Source of the DNA: an uncultured Bacilli bacterium
Lineage (GTDB): Bacteria; Bacillota_I; Bacilli_A; RF39; UBA660
Direction: 5' to 3'
Assembly: GCA_910584165.1 (NCBI GenBank)
Contig: CAJTZU010000008.1
Location: 12,122-76,121, forward strand
DNA: 64,000 nucleotides
The notes under the pieces were generated by a model. That model searched no databases and had not been told where the DNA came from. It saw nothing but the letters and a program-made list of their open reading frames with translations. The position numbers and the translations under genes are program-made. Shown one piece after another: positions 15,952 to 25,271 of this stretch (the stretch's first letter is position 1; every line of letters starts with the position of its first letter).

Positions 15952-16692
15952 ATGTTAACACAAGCATTTGATGAATATGTAAAAAACTATGATATGTCTG
16001 ATGAAAAAATAGAGTTAAAATATAGGCATTCTTATCGAGTCATGGAATTAAATGAGAAATATGCACGGGAGTTAGGATTTCCTAAAGAAGATATAGAACT
16101 TGCTCGTATTATTGGTTTACTTCATGATTTAGGAAGATTTGAACAGTTACGAGTCTATCATACTTTTAACGATTCTAAAAGTGTAGACCATGCAGATTAT
16201 AGTGTTGTTCAGCTATTTGATAAAGGTGAAATTAAAAAATTTACAGATAAAGAAGAAGATTATGAAATTATTAAATTTGCCATCCAGAATCATAATAAAT
16301 TTAAATTACCAGAATGTTTAGATGAAAGAATGATGAGACATGCCAAATTAATTAGGGACTCTGATAAATTGGATATTATTTATTTGTTAGGATATTTAGG
16401 AGAATTAAATCAAAAGGCAGTAGACGAACCAATTACAAAAGAAATAGTAGAAGCAATTAAGAATCATGAAGAAATTTCTAAAAGTTATATTCAAAATAAA
16501 AATGACCATATTGCTTTACAGTTTGCATTCGTTTTTGACATTAATAATGATATTTGTTTGCCAGAGATGAGAAAGAATTTAGGTTATTTTTATAAACAAG
16601 TAGAAGCTAATGATACTTTTAAAGAAGTATATGAAGAGATTTTAAAATATATAGAAGAGAGGATGAATAATCATGTTAGAAACGAAATATAA
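15952..16692 (+). CDS. HD-domain metal-dependent phosphohydrolase
   Basis: This 246-aa soluble protein of the HD superfamily has the metal ligands HSYRV (His), LLHDLGRF (His-Asp), the following HTF and DHADYS, and a later Asp in RDSDKLD. Such proteins hydrolyse nucleotide or phosphate-ester substrates; the substrate here is unknown. It is the first gene behind the valine T-box, starting 15 bases after the terminator T-run with AGGAGG in front. It overlaps the start of valS by 20 bases, so its expression responds to valine-tRNA charging. The C-terminal helical region (about 170-246) has no recognised motif. Confidence 0.85.
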   Translation: MLTQAFDEYVKNYDMSDEKIELKYRHSYRVMELNEKYARELGFPKEDIELARIIGLLHDLGRFEQLRVYHTFNDSKSVDHADYSVVQLFDKGEIKKFTDKEEDYEIIKFAIQNHNKFKLPECLDERMMRHAKLIRDSDKLDIIYLLGYLGELNQKAVDEPITKEIVEAIKNHEEISKSYIQNKNDHIALQFAFVFDINNDICLPEMRKNLGYFYKQVEANDTFKEVYEEILKYIEERMNNHVRNEI

Positions 16693-19195
16693 TCATAAAA
16701 GTGTTGAAGAGGGAAAATATGAAAATTGGAAAGAGTTGGGATATTTTGAAAGCGGAGATTTATCCAAGAAACCATATTGTATTGTAATTCCTCCTCCAAA
16801 CGTAACAGGAAAACTTCACCTAGGTCATGCTTGGGATACAACGTTACAAGATATTATTATTCGTTATAAGAGGATGGATGGATATGATACGTTATGGTTA
16901 CCAGGAATGGATCATGCAGCGATAGCAACAGAAGCAAAAGTAGTTCAAAGACTTAAAAATAATGGAATTAATAAATATGAATTAGGAAGAGAAAAATTTC
17001 TAGATGCTTGTTGGGATTGGACTCATGAGTATTCTGGAAATATTCGTGAGCAATGGGCAAAATTAGGACTTAGTCTAGATTATCGTAAAGAAGCATTTAC
17101 ATTAGATGAGAATTTAACGAAAGCAGTGAAACATGTATTTGTTACTCTTTATAACGAAGGCTTAATTTATAGAGGAGAGAGAATTATCAACTGGGATCCA
17201 GTTGCGAAAACAGCCTTATCAAATGAGGAAGTTATCTATAAAGAAGATGAAGGCGCTTTCTATCATTTAAAATATTTTATTGAAGATAGTGAGGAATATC
17301 TTGATGTAGCAACTACTCGTCCTGAAACGATGTTTGGAGATACGGCTGTTGCGGTTAATCCTGAAGATGAAAGATATAAACATTTAATTGGAAAAAATGT
17401 TATTTTGCCAGTTGTTAATAAGTTAATTCCAATCGTAGGAGATGAACATGCTGACCCTGAATTTGGGACAGGTGTTGTTAAGATTACCCCAGCTCATGAC
17501 CCTAATGACTTTGAAGTAGGAAATCGTCATAATTTAGAACGTGTAGTTGTAATGAATGAAGATGCTACTATGAATGAGAATGCGGGTAAATATGTAGGTC
17601 TTACCCGTGAAGAGTGTAGAGAACAATTAGTTAAAGATTTAGAAGAAAGTGGCATTTTAATCAGCATTGAAAAAATGGTTCATAGTGTAGGACATAGTGA
17701 AAGAACAGATGCTGTAGTAGAACCATACTTGTCAAAACAATGGTTTGTTAAGATGCGTCCTCTTGCAGATAGAGTGTTAGAAAATCAAAAGAAGAAGGAT
17801 AGTAAAGTAAACTTTGTACCTCCTAGATATGAGAAAACAATGAATCACTGGATGGAGATTACTTATGATTGGTGTATTTCTCGTCAATTGTGGTGGGGAC
17901 ATCGTATTCCTGCTTGGTATAAAGATGATGAAGTATATGTTGGAGAAGAAGCTCCAGAGGGTACTGGTTGGGTACAAGATAACGATGTATTAGATACTTG
18001 GTTTTCTAGTGCGTTATGGCCATCCGCAACTCTAGGTTGGCCAGAAAAAACGGCTGATTTAGAAAGATATTATCCAAATGATGTATTAGTAACAGGATAT
18101 GATATTATTCCATTCTGGGTAAATAGAATGACTTTCCAAGGATTAAAATTTACAGATAAACGTCCATTTAGAGATTGTTTAATCCATGGTCTAATTCGTG
18201 ATAAAGAAGGACGTAAGATGAGCAAATCTTTAGGCAATGGAGTAGACCCTATGGATGTTATTGATGAATATGGTTGTGATGCCTTACGTTTCTTTTTAAC
18301 GACGAATTCAGCTCCTGGTTCTGATTTAAGATACGATGAAGAGAAAGTAAAAAGTACTTGGAACTTTATTAATAAATTATGGAATGCTTCTAGATTTGTT
18401 TTAATGAATTTAGAAGTATTTGAAGAAAAAGATTATACATTAGAAAATTTATCAGTAAGTGATAAATGGATGTTAACAAAGTTAGAAAGAACAATTGGCG
18501 AAGTAAGAAAGAATATGGAGACATATGATTTCCACAATGTAGGAAATACGTTATATTCGTTTATTTGGGATGATTTCTGTGATTGGTATATAGAGTTATC
18601 AAAGAGTGATATGTCTAATACCAATAAGAGTGTTTTATTAAAAGTGCTAACTAGTATCGTAAAGATGCTTCATCCATCTATGCCATATGTAACAGAGGAA
18701 ATTTATAGTATGTTACCAATAAAGGATGCAGAATCTATTATGATTAGTTCTTATCCTAAAGTAGAAGAAGAATACTTCTTTGATAAGGAAACAGAAGAAC
18801 TAGAGAAAGTATTAGAAGATATTGTTGCTATTAGAAATTTAAAAGCAACTAATGGTATCACTAAAAGTGCGAAAGTAAGTTATGAGGTAGGGGATACTTA
18901 TAAAAATATTTATGAAACTCAGTTAAAGTTAGATAAACATGAGAAAGAAGTAGTAGAAAGTATTACTCCTGTTACCTATTCTTCTAAATTTATTACGATT
19001 TCTTTCTATGAGGAAATTGAGGAAGATACTTCTAAAAAGGAAGAAGAAATTAAAAAGTTAGAAGCATCTATTGAAAGAAGAGAGAAACTTTTAAGTAATG
19101 AAAATTATGTTTCGAAAGCTCCTGCTAGTATTGTCGAAGCAGACCGTAAGAAATTAGCAGAAGAAAAAGAAAAACTAGAACTATTAAAGAAATAA
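16673..19195 (+). CDS. valS: valyl-tRNA synthetase
   Basis: This 840-aa class I aminoacyl-tRNA synthetase attaches valine to tRNA-Val. The class I signatures are PPPNVTGKLHLGHA (HIGH) and KMSKSLGNG (KMSKS). The editing domain contains VATTRPETMFGDTAVAVNP, and GTGVVKITPAHDPNDFE is intact. The C-terminal coiled coil (about 775-840, EEEIKKLEASIERREKLL) that contacts the tRNA elbow is also present. Slightly shorter than the usual 880 residues. The ATG lies within the end of the HD gene, with GAGAGGATG upstream. Regulated by the T-box upstream of the pair. Confidence 0.97.
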   Translation: MLETKYNHKSVEEGKYENWKELGYFESGDLSKKPYCIVIPPPNVTGKLHLGHAWDTTLQDIIIRYKRMDGYDTLWLPGMDHAAIATEAKVVQRLKNNGINKYELGREKFLDACWDWTHEYSGNIREQWAKLGLSLDYRKEAFTLDENLTKAVKHVFVTLYNEGLIYRGERIINWDPVAKTALSNEEVIYKEDEGAFYHLKYFIEDSEEYLDVATTRPETMFGDTAVAVNPEDERYKHLIGKNVILPVVNKLIPIVGDEHADPEFGTGVVKITPAHDPNDFEVGNRHNLERVVVMNEDATMNENAGKYVGLTREECREQLVKDLEESGILISIEKMVHSVGHSERTDAVVEPYLSKQWFVKMRPLADRVLENQKKKDSKVNFVPPRYEKTMNHWMEITYDWCISRQLWWGHRIPAWYKDDEVYVGEEAPEGTGWVQDNDVLDTWFSSALWPSATLGWPEKTADLERYYPNDVLVTGYDIIPFWVNRMTFQGLKFTDKRPFRDCLIHGLIRDKEGRKMSKSLGNGVDPMDVIDEYGCDALRFFLTTNSAPGSDLRYDEEKVKSTWNFINKLWNASRFVLMNLEVFEEKDYTLENLSVSDKWMLTKLERTIGEVRKNMETYDFHNVGNTLYSFIWDDFCDWYIELSKSDMSNTNKSVLLKVLTSIVKMLHPSMPYVTEEIYSMLPIKDAESIMISSYPKVEEEYFFDKETEELEKVLEDIVAIRNLKATNGITKSAKVSYEVGDTYKNIYETQLKLDKHEKEVVESITPVTYSSKFITISFYEEIEEDTSKKEEEIKKLEASIERREKLLSNENYVSKAPASIVEADRKKLAEEKEKLELLKK

Positions 19196-19220
19196 GAATA
19201 GAGTGTTCTATTCTTTTCTT
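19195..19220 (+). terminator. rho-independent terminator after valS
   Basis: Perfect 8-bp stem AGAATAGA / TCTATTCT, GTGT loop, then TTTCTT; overlaps the last base of the stop codon. Confidence 0.8.
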
Positions 19221-19261
19221 GTCAAGTTTATAGTATAATAAAAATAGAAAGTTGGGGAAAT

Positions 19262-19828
19262 ATGATATTTGCGACTAATAATCAAAATAAATTAAAAGAA
19301 ATGAAAAAACTATTATCAGCTTTTCAGATACGTGGATTAAAAGAAAGCGAAATTTATCATGAAGTAGAAGAAGACCAAGATACGTTTTATGGTAATGCTT
19401 TAAAGAAAGCAAAAGAGATTTATGAGATAGCAAAAGAGCCTGTTATTGCGGATGATTCAGGGCTTTGTATTCCTATTTTAAAAGATTGGCCTGGGGTTTT
19501 AACTCATCGTTTTTTAGGAGAAAATGCTACAGAGACAGATAGAAATAATGCCATTTTAGAAAAGATGAAAGAGTATCAAGGAAAAGATAGAACTGCTAAT
19601 TTCGTTTGCAATTTAGTTTATTATGATGGAGAAAAGATAGTAGTTGGAGAGGGTGTAGTAACAGGTTTGATTTCTTATGAAAGACGTGGTGAAAATGTAT
19701 TTGGATTTGACGAAATCTTTGAACTTTCAGATGGTAGAACCTTTGCAGAATTATCAATGGAAGAAAAGAATAAGGTTAGTGCTCGTTCTTTAGCAACTTT
19801 AGATTTAAAGAAAAAGTTAAATGGATAA
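19262..19828 (+). CDS. rdgB: XTP/dITP pyrophosphatase (RdgB/HAM1 family)
   Basis: This 188-aa house-cleaning enzyme hydrolyses non-canonical purine NTPs (XTP, dITP) to monophosphates. It starts IFATNNQNKLKEMK, the family nucleotide-binding loop. Other motifs are FYGNALKKA, VIADDSGLCI, and GENVFGFDEIFEL, the region that follows the metal site. The C-terminal S-A-R segment (KVSARSLA) replaces the usual SHR motif, with Ala for His. TTGGGG precedes the ATG. Single gene between two terminators. Confidence 0.92.
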   Translation: MIFATNNQNKLKEMKKLLSAFQIRGLKESEIYHEVEEDQDTFYGNALKKAKEIYEIAKEPVIADDSGLCIPILKDWPGVLTHRFLGENATETDRNNAILEKMKEYQGKDRTANFVCNLVYYDGEKIVVGEGVVTGLISYERRGENVFGFDEIFELSDGRTFAELSMEEKNKVSARSLATLDLKKKLNG

Positions 19829-19892
19829 TTTACATCAGTTAGAAACTATGATATACTTTTATACATAGTAAGAAAGTATAGGGAGTGATTTT

Positions 19893-20801
19893 ATGTTTTG
19901 TAAAAATTGTGGTGCTAAGTTAAATGAGGGAGTTAAATTCTGTCAAAATTGTGGAAGTGTAGTAGAAGGTAAGACTGAAAATTCTAGTTCTGTAGTTTCA
20001 ACAACTTCAGTTAATGCTTCTAATGCACCAATGTCAATGAATCAACCTATGATGAATACTCCACAGCAACCATCTGGTGGTAAGAAAAAGAATGATATTA
20101 TTTTATTTGTTGTTATTGGTATTATTGGTGTAGCGCTTATTTTAGTTCCTATTATATTAACCATGGGAAAAGAGAAAGAAATTCCTGCTACCAATACAAA
20201 TTCTAATACTGGAGTAAATACGAATACAAACTCTCATTCGAATACACATTCTAATTTTAATACTAATACCAATACCAATACACATTCCAACCATGTATTT
20301 ACGAATTCAAATACTAATTCTGGGGTAAACACAAATACGAATAGTAATACAAATACCAATACGAATAGCAATTCGCAAGGTACTAAAGAAGTAACATTAT
20401 CAGGATATACTTTTCAAGTTCCTAAACAAGTAATTGTAGAAGAAAATGATGGAGATTTGACTTTTACAAATTTACGTACAAAAAATGATGAATCTTTTTT
20501 AGGAATTACTACTGATAATTATGATAAGTATAAGAATTCTAAGGAATTAGTAAAACAACAAATGCAATCAACTGGTCTTACAGTAGGAGAAGTAACAGTT
20601 CAGACTTATGGTGGAGTAGAGTTTATTGTTATTCCAGTGTCACAAGGTAGTACTCAAATGGTTTATGGAATTGCTAAATTATCACCAACAGAAATAGCGA
20701 TGGTAATGGTAGCTAATACAGCAACGTTTAAGTTTGATTATACTTTATTAAATGAAATGGGTAATATTATTAAGACAGCTAAAAAAACAAGTCAATTATA
20801 G
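19893..20801 (+). CDS. zinc-ribbon membrane protein with Asn/Thr repeat stalk, unknown
   Basis: This 302-aa protein begins with a zinc ribbon (CKNCG ... CQNCG, residues 3-23), followed by a Ser/Asn/Pro-rich cytoplasmic region, one membrane helix (about 70-91), then an extracellular Asn/Thr/Ser stalk of about 65 residues with repeated NTNTNS units and a C-terminal domain of about 130 residues (TLSGYTFQVPKQVIVEEND...). The stalk is encoded by an imperfect AAT-ACN repeat and is likely to vary in length between strains. The C-terminal domain resembles small extracytoplasmic domains of unknown role. Topology, inside zinc ribbon and outside domain, is inferred. Confidence 0.8.
   Translation: MFCKNCGAKLNEGVKFCQNCGSVVEGKTENSSSVVSTTSVNASNAPMSMNQPMMNTPQQPSGGKKKNDIILFVVIGIIGVALILVPIILTMGKEKEIPATNTNSNTGVNTNTNSHSNTHSNFNTNTNTNTHSNHVFTNSNTNSGVNTNTNSNTNTNTNSNSQGTKEVTLSGYTFQVPKQVIVEENDGDLTFTNLRTKNDESFLGITTDNYDKYKNSKELVKQQMQSTGLTVGEVTVQTYGGVEFIVIPVSQGSTQMVYGIAKLSPTEIAMVMVANTATFKFDYTLLNEMGNIIKTAKKTSQL
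20188..20379 (+). repeat. Asn/Thr/Ser codon repeat (low-complexity stalk)
   Basis: A tract of short degenerate repeats built on ACNAAT and AATTCN triplets encodes the NTNTNS stalk of the zinc-ribbon membrane protein. His and Val codons interrupt it in two places. Confidence 0.75.
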
Positions 20802-20802
20802 A

Positions 20803-20830
20803 AGAAATTCATACGAATTTCTTTTTTTTT
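20803..20830 (+). terminator. rho-independent terminator after zinc-ribbon gene
   Basis: 8-bp perfect stem AGAAATTC / GAATTTCT with an ATAC loop and eight T residues. Confidence 0.9.
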
Positions 20831-20868
20831 CTTCTTCTAGCATGTTATAATATTGATATGGTGATAAT

Positions 20869-22857
20869 ATGATTGAAAAAAGAATGGATGAATTAATTAA
20901 GATTTTAAATAAAGCAAGTTATGAATATCATACGTTAGATATGCCTTCTATTTCTGATCAAGAATATGATGATTATTATGCAGAATTGGTGAAATTAGAG
21001 GTAGAGCATCCTAATTTAGTAAGACCTGATTCTCCTACTATGAAGGTAGGTTATGAAGTAATAGAGGGGTTTGAAAAAGTAACTCATGAGCGTCCTATGA
21101 TGTCATTAGATGATATTTTTAATGAAGAAGAAATTAGAGAATTTGATAGGAAAGTTAGAAAAGTAGTTGCTAATCCCACATATGTATGTGAATTAAAAAT
21201 AGATGGTTTATCTGTTTCTTTATTGTATGAAAATGGAAAGTTAGTTCGTGGTGCCACTCGTGGAGATGGTACAACAGGAGAGAATATTACTCATAATGTG
21301 AAAACGATTAAGTCTGTTCCACTTTCTTTACCAGAAGATATTACAATAGAAGTTCGTGGAGAAATTTATATGCCGAAAGCTTCTTTTGAATCTTTAAATA
21401 AAGAAAGAAAGGAAAAAGGTGAAAAAGAGTTTGCAAATCCTAGAAATGCAGCAGCTGGTTCTGTTAGACAGTTAGACTCTTCTATTGCAGCCTCTAGAAA
21501 CTTAAGTACTTTTTTATATCATATTCCTAATGCAGTGGATTATCATATTACGAGTCAAGAAGAATGCTTAAATTATATGAAAAATTTAACATTCACGGTT
21601 AATCCTAATATTATTCATGCTAAAAATATTGAGGAAGTAATTGAGTATATTTCTTATTGGCAAATTCATAGACCAGAACTTCCTTATGAGATTGATGGAG
21701 TAGTTATTAAGGTAGATAAATTGCAAGACCAAAATCGTTTAGGATTTACGGCTAGGGTGCCAAAATGGGCGATTGCTTATAAATTTCCTGCAGAAGAAGT
21801 TTTGACACAATTAAAAAATATTGAATTTTGTGTTGGTAGAACGGGTAAGATTACACCCAGAGCAGATTTAACCCCGGTTCATTTAGCTGGTTCTATTATT
21901 AGCAGTGTTACTCTTCATAATGAAGATTATATTAAAGAAAAGGATATTAAAATAGGAGATACGATTTCTATTCATAAAGCAGGGGATGTTATCCCAGAAG
22001 TTGTAGAAGTAAAAAAAGAAAGACGCACGGGAGAAGAAATTGACTTTCAGATGATTACTCATTGTCCAATTTGTGGAACAGAGTTAGTTAGGAAAGAAAG
22101 TGAAGCGGCTTACTTTTGTTTAAATCCTAATTGTGATGCTAGAAAGATAGAAGGGCTTATTCATTTTGCTAGTCGTGATGCTATGAATTTAGATGGCTTT
22201 GGTGAAAATATTATTGAAGACTTTTATAATATGAAATATTTACATACTGTTGATGACTATTATACACTTTATAGCCATAAAGAAAAGTTGCAAGAATTAG
22301 AAGGCTTTGGCGAAAAGAGCATTACAAATCTTTTAGATTCTGTTGAAAATAGCAAGAATAATTCTTTGGAGAGACTTTTATTTGGCTTAGGGATTAGACA
22401 TGTTGGAAAGAAAAATGCTGTTATTTTAGCTAGCTATTATAAGACATTAGACAATCTTATGAAAGCAAGCTATGAAGAATTGATTACAATTCCTGATATT
22501 GGCGAGATTATCGCAGAATCCGTTGTCAATTATTTTACAAATGAAGAAAATAAAACTTGTATAGAAAAGTTAAGAGAGTATGGCTTAAATTTTTCTTATA
22601 TTGGAAAAGAGAAAAAAGAATCGACAGATTTTAGTGGAAAGACTTTTGTATTAACTGGAACATTATCTATTCCTCGTGAGGAAGCAAAAGAAATGATTGA
22701 GTTTAGGGGAGGAAAAGTGACAGGAAGTGTTACTTCTAAAACTAGTGTAGTGGTAGTAGGAGATAGCCCTGGAAGCAAATATGAAAAAGCAAAATCACTT
22801 GGAATTACGATTTGGGAAGAAGAAGAGTTTTTGCAGAAAGTACAAGAAGAAAGATAA
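20869..22857 (+). CDS. ligA: NAD-dependent DNA ligase LigA
   Basis: This 662-aa replicative DNA ligase seals nicks using NAD+ as AMP donor. Domain Ia and the YHTLDMPSISDQEYD segment come first. The adenylation lysine is Lys110 in CELKIDGLS, followed by RGEIYMPKASF and EIDGVVIKVD. The OB-fold region is intact. The four-Cys zinc finger (CPICG ... CLNPNC), helix-hairpin-helix repeats (about 470-580) and a C-terminal BRCT domain (about 585-662, GKTFVLTGTLSIPREEAKEMIE) complete it. The normal pcrA-ligA adjacency of Bacillus is not kept. Confidence 0.97.
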   Translation: MIEKRMDELIKILNKASYEYHTLDMPSISDQEYDDYYAELVKLEVEHPNLVRPDSPTMKVGYEVIEGFEKVTHERPMMSLDDIFNEEEIREFDRKVRKVVANPTYVCELKIDGLSVSLLYENGKLVRGATRGDGTTGENITHNVKTIKSVPLSLPEDITIEVRGEIYMPKASFESLNKERKEKGEKEFANPRNAAAGSVRQLDSSIAASRNLSTFLYHIPNAVDYHITSQEECLNYMKNLTFTVNPNIIHAKNIEEVIEYISYWQIHRPELPYEIDGVVIKVDKLQDQNRLGFTARVPKWAIAYKFPAEEVLTQLKNIEFCVGRTGKITPRADLTPVHLAGSIISSVTLHNEDYIKEKDIKIGDTISIHKAGDVIPEVVEVKKERRTGEEIDFQMITHCPICGTELVRKESEAAYFCLNPNCDARKIEGLIHFASRDAMNLDGFGENIIEDFYNMKYLHTVDDYYTLYSHKEKLQELEGFGEKSITNLLDSVENSKNNSLERLLFGLGIRHVGKKNAVILASYYKTLDNLMKASYEELITIPDIGEIIAESVVNYFTNEENKTCIEKLREYGLNFSYIGKEKKESTDFSGKTFVLTGTLSIPREEAKEMIEFRGGKVTGSVTSKTSVVVVGDSPGSKYEKAKSLGITIWEEEEFLQKVQEER

Positions 22858-22874
22858 GAAATTATCTTTTTTTT
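22852..22874 (+). terminator. rho-independent terminator of ligA
   Basis: AGATAA-GAAA-TTATCT with a GAAA tetraloop and eight T; overlaps the ligA stop codon. Confidence 0.8.
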
Positions 22875-22958
22875 GATGAATAGAACATCTATATTATTTG
22901 GATTTTTAGAAAAACATGTTATAATAAAGAAAATAGCACTAATTTAGAGGTGAACAAA

Positions 22959-25172
22959 ATGGAAGAATGGAATGGATTCCAAGGAGAAAAATGGCGAAAA
23001 AAAGTCGATGTAGAAGACTTTATTATAAATAATTATAAAGAATATAAGGAAGATGAATCTTTCTTAGTTCGCAGTACAAAAAAGACAAGTAAAGTGTGGA
23101 GTAGATGTCAAAAATTATTGGATAAAGAATATATTACCAAAGTTTTAGATATTGAAACGAGTGCGGTTGCTGGGATTGATTCTTTTGATGCTGGGTATAT
23201 TGATAAAAAAAATGAAGTGATTTTTGGTTTACAGACAGATGAACCATTAAAAAGAATTATGAATCCTTTTGGAGGAATAGAATCTGTAAAGCAAGCTTTG
23301 AGTTCTTATGGATACCAAATGGATCATGATATTGAACAAAACTTTGAAGAATATCATAAATCTTATCAAGACGGAATTCTAGAAACTTATACAGATTCTA
23401 TATTAAAGCTTCGAGATGCTAAAGTATTAGCGACGTTACCAGAAGAATTTGGCCGTGGAAAAATTCTTGGAGATTATAGACGTTTAGCTTTATATGGAGC
23501 AGATTATTTGATTTTACGAAAAAAGCATGATTTAACTCGTTTAAATTCTAATATGAATTTTGCGCTTATTCGTACAAGAGAAGAAGTGGCAGAGCAGATT
23601 AAAGCCTTAGAAGATATCAAATGGATGGCATCTCGCTATGATATTGATATCTCTAGACCAGCTAAAAATTCAAAAGAAGCTTTTCAATGGTTATATTTTG
23701 CTTATTTAGCGACTATTAAACAGAATAATGGAGGAATTAACTCTTTTGGAAGGAATACAGCTTTTTTAGATATTTATATTGAAAGAGATTTAGCAAATGG
23801 TACCTTAACAGAAGAGGAAGCACAAGAATTAGTAGACCAACTAGTTATTAAACTTCGTTTTGTTAGACATTTACGAAAGAATGAATATAGAGAAATTTTA
23901 TTAGGGGATCCGGCTTGGGTAACAGAATCTATTGGTGGTATGTATAAAGAGGATGTTTCATTTGTTACCAAAACTTCTTATCGTTTTTTAAATACATTAA
24001 CAAACTTATCCTCTTCGCCAGAACCTAATTTTGTTATTTTATGGTCTTCTAAATTACCCGAAGCATTTAAACAATATGTTTCTAAATTGGCAATCAATAC
24101 GCATGTTATCCAATTTGTAAATGATGATTTAATAAGACCAGTTTATGGAACTAATTATGCTATTACAGGAAGTGCATCTGTTGTAAAACTTGGCAGTCAA
24201 TTGATTTATTATGGGGCAAGCATTAATTTACCAAAAGCTCTTTTATATGCTATTAATGGTGGGAAAGATGAAATAACTAAGGAAGTTATGATAGAAGGAG
24301 TAACTCCTTTAACAGGTACTGTTTTAGATTTTCAACAAGTATTGAAAAATTTTGTATTAGTATTAAATAAGTTTCTTCATAATTATGTAGAAGCCCAAAA
24401 TATTGTTCATTATATGCAAGATAAGTATGCTTATGAATCAGCTAGTATGGCATTCTTAGATACCGTATCTGAGCGAAAAATGTCGTTTGGTATTACAGGA
24501 CTTTCTACAGTTGCCGATTCTTTTTCAGCTATTCGTTATGGAAAATTAAAAGTAACAAGAGATGAGGATGGATTTGTAACAAATTACCAAACAGAAGCAG
24601 AATTCCCATGTTTTGGAACTGATAGTGATAAAGTAGATAAAATGGCTTTTGATATTATTAAAATTATTGCGAAAGAAATCAAAAAGAAATCTTTATATCG
24701 AAATGCGGTTGGTACCATTTCTTTACAAACTTACGCAGACCATGTGTTTTATGGAAGTGCGACTGGTATGACACCAGATGGAAGAGCTGCTTTAGCGCCT
24801 TTTGCGCCAGGGGCCAATCCAGTGGATGGAAAAGATAATAAGGGAGCTAAATCATCTTTGAAAAGTGTTTCAAAATTACCTTTTATTGGAGTATGCGATG
24901 ATGGAATTACTAACAATATTTCTATTTCACCAACAGCTTTAGGAGAAACGGAAGAGGAAAGAGTTACTAATTTTATGAATTTGATTAGTGAATATTTTCA
25001 AAATAAGGGGCAACATTTAAATATTAATGTAATTTCTAAACAATCTTTGCAAGAAACGGATAGAGTTCCAGATAAAATTGTAAGGTATGCTGAATGTGGT
25101 GTTAGATTCAATAGTCTAAGCCGTTCTCAACAAGAAGAATTGTTAAGTAGAACATTTCATGAAGAATTATAA
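22959..25172 (+). CDS. pyruvate formate-lyase homologue lacking the catalytic cysteines and radical glycine
   Basis: This 737-aa protein aligns along its full length with pyruvate formate-lyase PflB: GDYRRLALYGADYL, SSPEPNFVILWSSKLP, LPKALLYAINGGKDE, FGITGLSTVADS, MTPDGRAALAPFAPGANP and the C-terminal VRFNSLSRSQQEELLSRTF. The residues that make the reaction possible are gone. The Cys-Cys pair (C418-C419 in E. coli) reads ITGSAS, so Gly404-Ser405. The glycyl-radical site RVSGYAVRF reads RYAECGVRF, so the radical Gly is Glu712. The frame is otherwise intact and codon use matches neighbours. No activating enzyme gene pflA is near. A GTG three codons upstream is inside the AGGTGAAC site, so the ATG at 22959 is used. 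I infer a pseudoenzyme with a structural or regulatory role. Confidence 0.88.
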   Translation: MEEWNGFQGEKWRKKVDVEDFIINNYKEYKEDESFLVRSTKKTSKVWSRCQKLLDKEYITKVLDIETSAVAGIDSFDAGYIDKKNEVIFGLQTDEPLKRIMNPFGGIESVKQALSSYGYQMDHDIEQNFEEYHKSYQDGILETYTDSILKLRDAKVLATLPEEFGRGKILGDYRRLALYGADYLILRKKHDLTRLNSNMNFALIRTREEVAEQIKALEDIKWMASRYDIDISRPAKNSKEAFQWLYFAYLATIKQNNGGINSFGRNTAFLDIYIERDLANGTLTEEEAQELVDQLVIKLRFVRHLRKNEYREILLGDPAWVTESIGGMYKEDVSFVTKTSYRFLNTLTNLSSSPEPNFVILWSSKLPEAFKQYVSKLAINTHVIQFVNDDLIRPVYGTNYAITGSASVVKLGSQLIYYGASINLPKALLYAINGGKDEITKEVMIEGVTPLTGTVLDFQQVLKNFVLVLNKFLHNYVEAQNIVHYMQDKYAYESASMAFLDTVSERKMSFGITGLSTVADSFSAIRYGKLKVTRDEDGFVTNYQTEAEFPCFGTDSDKVDKMAFDIIKIIAKEIKKKSLYRNAVGTISLQTYADHVFYGSATGMTPDGRAALAPFAPGANPVDGKDNKGAKSSLKSVSKLPFIGVCDDGITNNISISPTALGETEEERVTNFMNLISEYFQNKGQHLNINVISKQSLQETDRVPDKIVRYAECGVRFNSLSRSQQEELLSRTFHEEL

Positions 25173-25203
25173 AAAGATAATGAAAAATTATCTTTTTTCT
25201 TTT
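25173..25203 (+). terminator. rho-independent terminator of the PFL homologue
   Basis: 10-bp perfect stem AAAAGATAAT / ATTATCTTTT, GAAAA loop, then T-rich sequence. Confidence 0.85.
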
Positions 25204-25271
25204 TTATCTATGATATAATGATAATAGTCAAGATATACACAACTATGTGCATAATTTTAGGAAGGTGAAAT

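Noticed and set aside
19130..19140. TGTCGAA in valS
   Set aside because: Inside the coding sequence, no promoter nearby; chance match expected at this base composition.
20188..20379. AAT/ACN repeat tract as a CRISPR-like or other structured repeat
   Set aside because: It is in frame, codes an Asn/Thr stalk and has no constant spacers.
25230..25256. CACA-ACTA-TGTG inverted repeat before nifJ, considered as a Rex-type operator
   Set aside because: The half sites are in the opposite order to the Rex consensus (TTGTGA...TCACAA) and short, so I did not list it.
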